From the NCBI GenBank assembly GCA_034698045.1, contig JAQGAU010000972.1, positions 1-22,286 on the forward strand: a DNA stretch of 22,286 nucleotides, written 5' to 3'. The position numbers were made by a program, and so were the translations under genes. Positions 1-13,570 of the stretch are shown here, one piece after another; position 1 is the stretch's first letter; every line of letters begins with the position of its first letter. Source of the DNA: Paramacrobiotus richtersi (taxonomy: Eukaryota > Tardigrada > Eutardigrada > Parachela > Macrobiotidae). The notes below the pieces were generated by a model. It did no database searches. It was not told the DNA's origin and saw only the letters and a program-made list of their open reading frames with translations.

Positions 1-383
1 CATCAGCTTCTGCTAAACTGGAAACCTGTTTTTAGTGTTTCGTATTTTCCAACATCGTTTTACAGATACATCTGAAAAGCCAGGAACCAGTGTTTTGAGT
101 ACCCGTTTAGTTATGTTTCTCACCCTAGAACACTTGATAAAAGATCGTATCTTTCCAAGCAAATTTATTTTCACAGAACCTGCCTAGAAGCTTCACAGAC
201 TTGCCTCAAACCGGAACAAATTCATTTTTAATAATCCATTTATTGAATGGCGCTTAAATACGAAGCCTGCTCTTTGTGTAGCACACCACGGTATTTCGAT
301 TACGGTAAATCGATTATTCACATTTCAAATACTCGGTTTCCAGTGGGAAAGCTGAGTCTTTCTGCTGCAACAATCTTTATACG
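1..383. other. 5' flank, no gene seen
   Basis: This AT-rich stretch lies upstream of the receptor-like gene that starts at 384. I see no long ORF, splice-bounded exon or clear TATA box. It may hold the promoter and 5' leader of that gene, or the end of a gene outside the window. Confidence 0.4.
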
Positions 384-3300
384 ATGAACTCAGTCTGGTT
401 GATTTTACTTGGTTTAACGACTGCACTCCAAAGTTATGCATCACTGGTGGATGTTACCTTGATGGAAGTTGTGTACAAAACTGATCCTTCCACTCTGGTT
501 ACCGAAATCAACGCCCTCTTCGAAATAGCCGAGGCGGACCTGCGCAGAAATTACGCTTCCGTAACGAACATAACGAGTGCAAGACAACGATGCCACCTGC
601 TATCCTGAAGACCAGCGATCTGTCATTTTCGCTTCCCGATATTATTACCGAGAACGGTCACGCGATGCATCTGTAGGAATGTTTTTTCCAGGTAAAATTA
701 TCAGTTTTTCTTATGGTGCCGCGTATATATTAGGCAAATTGTCCCAGTTTTTTATAAGAACGATATTTCCATTGTCCATCAGCATACTTAAATACCGTTA
801 GATTTTTCTTATGCAGCACCATGTTTGTCGACGTCATCCGGACCACTCGCAGATCTTGCTAGAGGTGCGAAAAACTACATTTCTAGTGCTCTAACGGTAG
901 CAAGAGCGCGATATCGCTTTGTTACAATTGTATAAGCTATACCCAACCGTTGTAAAATTGACTATATTTATTCGACAATTAGCAACTTTGGTTATATTAT
1001 CTCTTCCATGACATATGTTACTTGCGTTAAGCCGATGTTTCATGAAAACTTAATTATAGAGGGCAGTGGCCCTGCTTACTCAATACGTTCCATATAAGTA
1101 CTTAGTAAACAATGCAGATAGTTTAAAAAGCTTTGAATAAATTGCAGTTATTTTACTAACTAACTTACTTGCGATTTGCGTCGCGCAGCGAGCATGAACG
1201 TAGCTCCGACATTGTAATGGATAGAGCTATAAAAGCAAACTATTCATTCTGAAGCAAATCAGAAGCTTCGACTTCCTGCGCAAGTGTGTACGTCTGTACA
1301 AGTGCATGTATGTAACTTTCTGCACAAATAAGAAATTGCTTATCGTAACGCTTACACTGTATAAGCGTTTGCGCAAGGTCCACGTGTCTACGTGTAGGAA
1401 AGAGCGAACGACGATCTTGCACATAGAGTTCCTAAAGGCTACATCCTTAAATTCATTGCAGTCGTTGCTGACACACAGTTCATCTATTTTGCAAAATGGA
1501 AAATGCCGCTGTTCATCCCGTGAGCTAGTTCCCGATGTCCGCACCTTGTTTTACGGTGCTTGAAAGAGCTTGGTTTCCAGGACAGGGGCGAACTGGGACG
1601 CTTCGCCCCAGGTCACAAGGTTCCCCACTCGCATACGACTTGCTTCCCCAAGTATGTTAGGTTTCAATCACTAGTCAGATTCACCGCAGTTCTCGTTTAA
1701 ACAATTCTGCAGTTTCTGTTACAGAATTGTTTCTGAATTTCTTGACATCAATACACCATAACTGAGTTCCAAGATTTCCATACCAAGATTTCCATGCATT
1801 ATTGTAGAATATCATCACATGTTCCACGATCCTGTAATTTAGTTGATTTTTTGGTATGTTTATGTGAAAATAATTAGATTATTCTTTTGTGCAGTTTGGT
1901 TGGAATTTTTTTACAATTTCCTTAAAGAATCTGGATACACTACAGCCGGCTTTCTGTGTGATCTTTCGAATCGGTCAACATGCAGTGATTATCACTACAC
2001 GCTCCTTGGGCGAACTCAGTTTACCGCAAACGAGTTCTATGTCGACAGCAGCGACTCCAAAAGTCTTGACCGTTCCCTTGAAGAAATTAAATCCATTACT
2101 CGGGGTACTATCATCTGAGTTAAGAAACGTTATTCGCTCCTCCTAATAGGTCTTTCTGTACATGTAGTCATCTTCATCGTTGCGCCCGATGAAAACATTC
2201 ACCGGGTAATGGTAACTTACGGTGGTTGACTATTGCTATTGTTAAACGATATACTTCTGTATTTGCCGTGACCTTTCCAGCTGACAGCGTTTGATAAAGG
2301 ACTGCATGGCAGATGGAAGTTACGTAAGTGAAAAGATATATCACAGCGAACATAATCTTTAAACGAACAACGGGCATGAAATCACTGAGAAAGATGTCAG
2401 TAGTCTTTTGGTTGGGAGCGCATTATGACCGCATTGCACGATTTTACATGTGTTTTTGACATTCGACCGTTATAACCAAAACAGACCGTCGTTCCTTGGG
2501 TCAAACCAATCCAGCGAGCTCTTTGAGGTACGTGCTCGTAGGCCTTTATATCAGAATGTAAAGCTATTCATTCGCTCAAGCTAGTGGTGTATTTCGAAGC
2601 TACTTCATCCGGTTGACATCGGTAGTTCCTCTGATGTTGTAACCTCAAATCCTTTTCTGCGAGTCTATGCATTCAGACCTCGCTGCCTTCAGCTCTATGC
2701 CTTTAAACCTGTCTGCTTATTTTTCAGGATAGCTTGACAGCACTCCGATCGCAGTTTACCATATCGCACAATATTCAGAATACCTCTGAATACCATCGTT
2801 TTACCAACGAAGTTAAGCGACTGTCTGCAGAAAAGTACGGAAAGACATATGGTGTCGACGAAGAGGTAGACAATTACCGTATAAGATTGTTTTTGTGTTG
2901 CTGCAATTCTGCAGAGTGATCAAATTTCTCGCTGAATGGAGATCGGCTACATATTGTATGGTATGGGCGCAGTAGATTTGCAGATACGCGAACAAGCTCG
3001 TTATACCTTACTCCAGCTTTGCACGTTACGCCAGTAATCACCTGCCGAAATATGAATGTTCTCTTTCGATGTAGATTAATTTACGCGCGGTATTCAACTA
3101 TCACGCCCTTGCCATTTATGGACAAGTAAGTGCAAGGCGCTACCTTAACCTCTCCCATACTGAAAGCTATGTAATAAAGTACCGGTGTTTGTGGGTGCTA
3201 AATGAATCGACAGCAGATGGCCGGGACACTACTTCGGAAAGAAAACTATCTTTTCCGCCACTCACACAGTATGTGCATAAGCCTTTCTGCCACCTTCGGT

Positions 3301-3936
3301 GTCCACTTCCTGGTTAACCAATTCGTATGCAATAATGCATTCAACAGCATCAAAAAGTATAACAAAAACGTAACTGCGCTTGATGAAAACCGCGGAAGAA
3401 TACATCCTTAGTGGCAGATATGCGTTCTGGTATTTGTTTACAACTCTTTTCTCTCTGCACATCTTGTTATACAGAACTTGCGAACGGGGCGGCAGAAATG
3501 CTTGTACGTAAAGTGTGAGTTGCAGAAATGATTTCTCCTCAAAACAGAGATGGGGCCGCCTTGGTGAAACTCATGCACAATCTGACATTCACGATACTCG
3601 GCAATAAAATCAACATTAACTCCAACGGTGATCGCGAGTCTAACTGGGTGCTCAATCAGATGGATCCGATGACCGGCATTTACCGGGTAATGTGCAGTTT
3701 TGAAACACACGATAGTAATAAAAAAAACGGGTCTGGTATCAAATGCGATAATCAAAAACTTCTCAATTTGATAGGCGGTCCTGACGGATTCTAACGGTGG
3801 AAAATCACTTCAACCTTTTCGTGATCCGGTGGACCAAAGTGTTCACCCGATTATCAGGTACAACCGCACCGGTCCGCCGAATGAACCTAAATGTGGTTAT
3901 CGAGGATCCAAGCCCGGCTGCGTTATCGCGTCATAA
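384..3936 (+). pseudogene. Receptor guanylate cyclase / natriuretic-peptide-receptor-like ectodomain, truncated and probably decayed
   Basis: The readable exons give an ANF-receptor (periplasmic-binding-like) ligand-binding domain in the correct order. They are: 384-~575 (signal-peptide-like start, then the EIAEADLRRNY stretch); ~574-691; 817-~896 (PCLSTSSGPLADLARGAKN, matching the GP..PLADLAR region); ~1581-1660 (RFPTRIRLASPSML); 1895-2104 (LKESGYTTAGFLCD...SLEEIKSITR); 2168-2205 (VIFIVAPDENIHR); ~2419-2527; 2728-2865 (NTSEYHRFTNEVKRLSAEKY...DEE); 3075-3125; ~3475-3507; 3526-3686 (NGDRESNWVL, MDPMTGIYR); 3775-3936 (GPPNEPKCGYRGSKPGC, stop). Many joins are in phase, for example 691/817, 1660/1895, 2104/2168, 2527/2728, 2865/3075 and 3686/3775. 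Others are not: the frame changes inside 574-605 and near 2440, and the joins 3-to-4 and 9-to-10 have no clean phase solution. The ORF ends where the membrane span should start, and only 387 bp separate it from the next gene's stop, so kinase and cyclase domains are absent. It could be a pseudogene, or a soluble binding protein whose splicing I have misread. Confidence 0.7.
1769..1795. repeat. Short tandem direct repeat, two 13-14 bp copies
   Basis: Two adjacent copies of CCAAGATTTCCAT, the first followed by an extra A, lie inside the intron 1661-1894 of the receptor-like gene. It looks like a simple local duplication with no evident function. Confidence 0.7.
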
Positions 3937-4200
3937 AAAGTGTGGACATGCATGTGTGGAATGTCTTGTCATTTAGCTGTTGAGTCTTATTTACTCGCTA
4001 TGTGTTTTGGAGCTAACTACAGGTTCAGCTGCGCGCATCATATGACTTGCGAAAACGAAAAATTTTGTTCGAATGTGGACTAGGGAACTTGGATTGTAAC
4101 GCTTTTTAAGTTGATCAATTTTCCACAACGTATGGAAGTAACGCTGTTACTACGCTCCCGGAACCATTTTAAGAATATGCGAACACATAGTTTATGCGAT

Positions 4201-4206
4201 TTTATT
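4201..4206 (-). terminator. Poly(A) signal AATAAA of the alpha-glucosidase gene
   Basis: TTTATT on the plus strand reads AATAAA on the minus strand, about 118 nt past the glucosidase stop codon, a normal 3'UTR distance. Confidence 0.55.
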
Positions 4207-4285
4207 CATTTTTAGCAGCTAGAACCATTAGCAAGCAAGATCAGCATAAACCTAAGTCGAATGACAAACTGCAGTGTCTATCAGC

Positions 4286-4291
4286 AATAAA
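4286..4291 (+). terminator. Candidate plus-strand poly(A) signal AATAAA
   Basis: AATAAA lies about 350 nt after the last readable stop of the receptor-like copy, and just beyond the glucosidase stop on the other strand. If both signals are used the two 3'UTRs overlap. Confidence 0.35.
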
Positions 4292-4323
4292 ATCTAGCGG
4301 TCTTGTAAGCACGAGCCGATCTT

Positions 4324-9543
<5,220 letters not shown>

Positions 9544-9913
9544 GTTTGCGGAGCTTTTCGGTTAAAACCGACAATGACGCCGAGCTTCATCGCTTTTGTT
9601 TCTTGTGGGGTATAAGTACAACTTTCCGTGGTTATCAGGCAGCGGCAAGTCAAACATGTGCCATCCTTTGGCGGTCTGCGTCTTAGCTGTTTCTGGGAAT
9701 AATCGCTTATTGTTACAGTTATCATTGCCGTTGAGAGATATGATATAAGCGGCCATTGCGTTCTGACTTCGTTGGCTTGATTATAGGGAGCACAAAAAAA
9801 GCTCCCCATTGGTTGTGAGAGACAATGGAGTCATGGACCACATGCAGCAAAGAGAAACATCTCACGCAGCGATGAGCAAATCTGCTCAAATTATCCCACG
9901 GACTGACGATTTG

Positions 9914-9921
9914 CCTTATAT
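9914..9921 (-). promoter_or_regulatory. TATA-like element (TATATAAG) upstream of the alpha-glucosidase
   Basis: The minus strand carries TATATAAG about 370 nt upstream of the glucosidase start codon. If used, transcription would begin near 9885 and give a long leader or a 5'UTR intron. The assignment rests on motif and orientation only. Confidence 0.25.
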
Positions 9922-10114
9922 ATTGTAGCGACAGCGTAATATTATTTCGATAATAACACCAGATCTCACCAGATCCTTTGAAGAGAAACAAGGATAATGC
10001 TGGTAGAAGATGTAGAAAGCTAATCTCTGCGACAAAGGTCACCATAATCGAAACGTCTGTCCGTAGCTGTAATGAACACCTGAACAAACCCTTCGCATAG
10101 CTAGGCGCTGGCGA

Positions 10115-10140
10115 CACCTGTCAGTAACACATTACAGGTG
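10115..10140. promoter_or_regulatory. Inverted pair of E-boxes (CACCTGT / ACAGGTG)
   Basis: Two perfect 7-bp arms, CACCTGT at 10115-10121 and ACAGGTG at 10134-10140, face each other across 12 bp in the divergent promoter region. A third CACCTG lies near 10078. CACCTG is the core recognised by Snail-type zinc fingers and some bHLH factors, so this could be a regulatory module. Function is inferred. Confidence 0.35.
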
Positions 10141-10488
10141 CATGAGTACGTCAGTTTGCGTAGTTGTTACGGTTGTAAAGCAGCTCAACCTGTTTGTTTG
10201 GTGAAGTATTTAACGCTAAAAGGGAAACTTACGGAAACACAAGCTGTTATAGATTTAATGTCAAACCACCACCCATCCCTGGTAATTAAAGAATAACTAC
10301 ATTGTTTACTCTGTATACTACGTACATTCTGGTTCGTCTGTCCCTAGTTACATCTCTTGTAATATTACATGGACGGTGCAGACCCGTCTATCGATTATGT
10401 TGTCGCGGGATGGGACTGCAAGCGCACATACCGTATGAGAGTCCATTTACAACCATACGTGTCGCACAAAAAAACTTAATGTTTGAAG

Positions 10489-12292
10489 ATGCTGTTGTCT
10501 AACCAGCCGAATCTCCAGCGGGCATTAAAACCGTTCATGGTCTTACTCAACGTTTCCGGAGTAATTGTATGGACCGCGCACACTAATGAGGAGAACGGGA
10601 GAAGAAAAGGCGCAGTCGGCAGGGCGGTGAAGTATGTCCTATTAGCCGCTGTTCTGGCCGCTGTCACCGTGTCCGCCACTGAAGAGATAACCAATATGAT
10701 CGCTGACATGGCCGTTGGTCACGGTCTGTCCACCATGAAACTCCTCCGCCTGATCTACAATCTGCGATGGATTGCCGAACGTCTCGCCCAGTACTCTTGC
10801 ATTCTTCTAGCTTACAACAAAATGCCGCACCTACATGCCCTTGTTCACCAGTTTTCCACAGGAATCAGTCAAACAGACGATGCCATCAGAATGACCTTTC
10901 CGCTGCAGCTGCCGTTCTACATGGTCATGGTACTTTTCACTTTCGTTCCTGAATTCTGGATCCGTGTGCGCGGTGTGCTGGAAGACCAAGAGAATCTCGC
11001 CCAGAATACCACCGTCAGTCTGGCGACCTTTGCGACACCCGGCTGGATGATGCCACTACGTACGGGCTCGCCTGTTGTATATCACCTGCTGGTCGCTTTT
11101 CCGCTCCGCGCTATTCCCAAAGTAATTCAAATTAACCTGATGGCAGTTATTGGTACCATGGTCTACGCACTGACGCGTACCGTAGAGCACTGTACCGGCA
11201 AAGGTCACTCCTTGAACGCCCGTTTCACCAAAATGGGGCACGCCCAACGAGTGCAAGGAATTCAGCAGCTGCGCAGTCAGATCGATTGGATATCGCTCGT
11301 TTTCGACCAGTATAACCAGCATTGTTCTTTGTTCATGGTGGTGTTTTGTACGTGCGATATCCTGCTGTACCTGGGGGATGTTACCTGGATCACCGATCCT
11401 TCTATGATGAGCAGCGACATGTTCTGTAGTACCCTTACTTACGAACTGCATGGAGTTGTTTGGGACTGCTTGTTGATACTTATTCACCTACGCTCAACAA
11501 AAGCTGTATGTGGTTCGTTTCATGCGTCACTTCTACTGTTTTTACACATCATGCCCTAACTGCCTTATGTGGTAAAGGTATCTAATTGTACCGGGTACTA
11601 CTTTTAGGCAGACAGTTTGGAGAGATGCATGAAGGAACTGCTCATCGCCTACTGTAACGTTTTATGGGCAAATGGCAACGGCGTAAGTGTAAAGGTCATT
11701 AAGTTTAGATACAAAGACGTCTCCAAATGTCGCTCTGCCATAATTTTTCATCCGAATATCAATACATGACCCGATCATTATGCTTCAGAAGTACGGAGCT
11801 TGTGTATACTCGTATATGACGTTAAAATTACTGTTGCTTTACAGAAAAGAGAAGATGTGCAAGTAGTAAGACTATCTGATTCTCCAGACGCATACGCGCT
11901 TCCGGTGGACAACTTTTGTGTGCAAAACTGGTTGGATGCCGGTTCCGTGGAATGTCCAGCGGCTAGTATCGGAAAACTAGGCCGTATGAGAGTATCCTAC
12001 GTTTTTTCTGTAAGTGTGCTCCACTAATGTTTCAAGCGGTAGTATCTCACAATCAGTACTATCTACTTGTACAAAATAGTACGTGCTGACGGTATAGCAA
12101 ACGTAAATCACATTTACAGCAAACAAATTTAACAGCATAGATGATAATGTAGTTTAGTATCAGCCGCTTACATTTCTTTGCAGCATTTTTTTGTGTACTC
12201 GATCACAAACGAAGGATGTGATGCTTTATTTACAGGTCTTGCTGAGCTCCGCAGGATTCGTCATTTTTCTTTACGAGTTACAAAAAGTGTGA
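10489..12292 (+). CDS. Gustatory-receptor-like seven-transmembrane protein (7tm_7 type), 4 exons
   Basis: This is a predicted plasma-membrane chemoreceptor. Exons: 10489-11505, 11608-11682, 11845-12009, 12236-12292, giving 437 aa. All three introns are phase 0, have GT-AG ends and cluster at the 3' end, an arrangement known for arthropod gustatory receptor genes. Hydrophobic segments lie at about 47-63, 98-110, 138-156, 196-226 (probably two spans), 278-297 and 322-334, with the last at about 408-432 across the final junction. The last exon (LLSSAGFVIFLYELQ) sits where insect receptors carry the TYhhhhhQF motif; here the Thr and the QF ending are absent, so it is divergent. I chose the ATG at 10489 because the open frame reaches back only to a TTG at 10483. 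Family identity rests on topology, length and intron pattern, with no strict motif. A different 7TM family remains possible. Confidence 0.7.
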
Positions 12293-12521
12293 ACAGCAAC
12301 TATAGTTTCGAGCAGTGCTCAGTTTCATTGTCCAGTGCATGCTTATCCATGGCGTGACATTACGTAGACGTTTGCGTAATTGTTGTTTCCATGATAATTC
12401 CGTCGGCATTTAATTAAGAAGCTGTCTGTACCAGTACCTGTGGTCACAACAACCGTGGTGCAAATTTACGGATCATAATAATGGTTCAAATTCACGGACA
12501 ACACTACTCATTACAATCTGA

Positions 12522-12727
12522 GACGACCAGCAAAAATCAGCGAAGAAGAAAATTGGCAAATCCACAATGGAGATGCGCCTGAAAGATCTACTGGAAAAAA
12601 TTATGAAACTTAACGAAAAGCTTTTGTCTGCTGGATCTGTGAATGTTTTCAAGTTTATGCTCAAGAACTGTGGATCTGTCGTAGTGGTATTTTTATATGT
12701 TAGCATTAGTTTTAACCAGACGTGAAG
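12522..12727 (+). pseudogene. Orphan exon-like ORF resembling a chemoreceptor C-terminus
   Basis: The open frame starts right after a TGA and ends in TGA at 12727, with an ATG at 12567. It encodes a basic amphipathic helix (MRLKDLLEKIMKLNEK), then LLSAGSVNVFKFML, then a hydrophobic span (GSVVVVFLYVSIS). This order, helix then SAG-like turn then last membrane span and stop, is how gustatory-type receptors end, as in the 12292 gene just upstream. Two AATAAA signals follow within 60 nt. It could be a leftover tail of a second tandem receptor, an alternative last exon of the upstream gene, or chance. No upstream exons of a second copy are readable. Confidence 0.35.
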
Positions 12728-12754
12728 TCCCTGATGGGTTGTCTGCTCTTGTGT

Positions 12755-12784
12755 TATAATAATAATAAATAATAATAATAAAAA
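12755..12784. repeat. (TAA)n microsatellite containing AATAAA signals
   Basis: About ten TAA units with one interruption. It contains AATAAA at 12764-12769 and 12777-12782, which could serve as poly(A) signals for the orphan receptor tail or for long transcripts of the upstream receptor. Confidence 0.85.
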
Positions 12785-13179
12785 CTCGCGGAAAAGGATG
12801 TAACGTGGTTTCCATTCGGGTCCACGTGTGCCTGACCCTAGCCTGACAGTATCTTTCTCTGTGTGCTGTTTTGCACATACTGTCCCATGCCTGAGCTCCA
12901 AATGTTTATTTGTCTTACTTGTGTACGCCGTGCATTCTCATCATTTCGAGCAGTTTTCTGACTACACCCATCAATAGCTTCGTTTATTGAGCGACGTGAT
13001 TTGCCACTGTGGGGGAAATGTGGGATTTCCACGAAGAGCACTTCTTTACCGGAACACCGGAAGAAATCTTGTTTACTTATCCTGCAGAAGCGTACAAAGT
13101 GTTCTTCTGTGCTTTAAAACCGAGAGTGCGAGTGTGTCAAAGATCATCAACACTTGCCGCCGGCCGAAGTCGGATCGTG

Positions 13180-13186
13180 TATATAA
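13180..13186 (+). promoter_or_regulatory. TATA box (TATATAA) of the G-alpha gene
   Basis: TATATAAGG is followed 28 nt later by GCAGTC, whose A lies at 13208. That is a good initiator at the expected spacing. The position suits a leader that is spliced before the G-alpha start codon. Confidence 0.5.
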
Positions 13187-13207
13187 GGTCATCAGTCGGA
13201 TGACTGC

Positions 13208-13570
13208 AGTCGTCCTCCTTACTTCATTCCGGTATAAACGCTGTTGACTCCGAATGTAATTATTGTATATAGTGCACACTGGCGATTTCTTAACTTATTT
13301 TTTTGTTACTGTGATGCTCATTTCCCTGTTGGATTAATTGTTGCTGAAAGGTAATTAATGACTAAGTCTTGTGAACTTCGTAAAAGATGAACAAAGAACA
13401 CGCCGTTATTCCCTTACGCAGGATTTTATAATACATAATCAGTTACATACAGTACTTATCTTAAAATAAAAAAAGAAGTTTTGTGGACAGTCTGCCTTGT
13501 CTTATCATTGCAAAAGCGCAGTTACTGACATCCTCCATATTATTTCTGGTTTCAGATTAATCATACAAAG
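13208..13570 (+). other. G-alpha 5' leader with probable 5'UTR intron and short upstream ORFs
   Basis: A donor GAAAG|GTAATT (intron from 13351) and an acceptor TTTCTGGTTTCAG (intron to 13555) bracket a 205-nt intron. The second leader exon is then only 15 nt before the ATG at 13571. The first leader exon holds ATG-TAA at 13254-13259 and a short ORF (MLISLLD) at 13314-13337. The intron would explain why the coding part is uninterrupted although the gene is spliced. Confidence 0.45.

Larger units (their letters stand above)
3937..4323. other. Convergent intergenic spacer, 387 bp
   Basis: This stretch lies between the stop of the receptor-like gene (plus) and the stop of the alpha-glucosidase (minus). 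I looked for a transmembrane exon continuing the receptor and found no convincing one. It holds candidate poly(A) signals for both strands. Confidence 0.6.
9544..10488. other. Divergent intergenic region between alpha-glucosidase and 7TM receptor
   Basis: This ~0.95 kb separates two genes pointing away from each other and should hold both promoters and 5' leaders. ORFs here are short, start poorly and match nothing I recognise. The readable signals are a minus-strand TATA-like element and an E-box inverted repeat, listed separately. Confidence 0.6.
12293..13179. other. Intergenic region between the 7TM receptor and G-alpha
   Basis: This holds the receptor's 3'UTR, the orphan ORF 12522-12727, a TAA microsatellite with poly(A) signals, and then sequence leading to the G-alpha promoter. 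A 64-codon frame at 13009-13203 opens on GTG and runs into the TATA box, so I do not count it as a gene. Nothing else is recognisable. Confidence 0.55.

Noticed and set aside
1227-1563. Overlapping 85- to 105-codon ORFs on both strands
   Set aside because: They lie in the intron between receptor exons 3 and 4, show no ANF-receptor similarity, and have mirrored coding potential typical of chance frames.
3937-4100. Possible transmembrane exon continuing the receptor-like gene (LLSLIYSLCVLEL after a TTTAG)
   Set aside because: The hydrophobic run is short and broken by charged residues, no basic stop-transfer residues follow, and there is no room for kinase or cyclase domains.
9722-10117. 131-codon minus-strand ORF upstream of the glucosidase
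   Set aside because: It has no recognisable motif, lies in the divergent promoter region and shows mixed composition. It could overlap the leader, but coding is not supported.
11056-11487. 143-codon minus-strand ORF
   Set aside because: It is antisense to the first exon of the 7TM receptor, whose sense frame is 339 codons with consistent membrane spans.
13009-13203. 64-codon plus-strand frame (WDFHEEHFFTGTPEE...)
   Set aside because: It opens on GTG, has no ATG or splice support, and runs through the TATA box of the next gene. No family similarity recognised.
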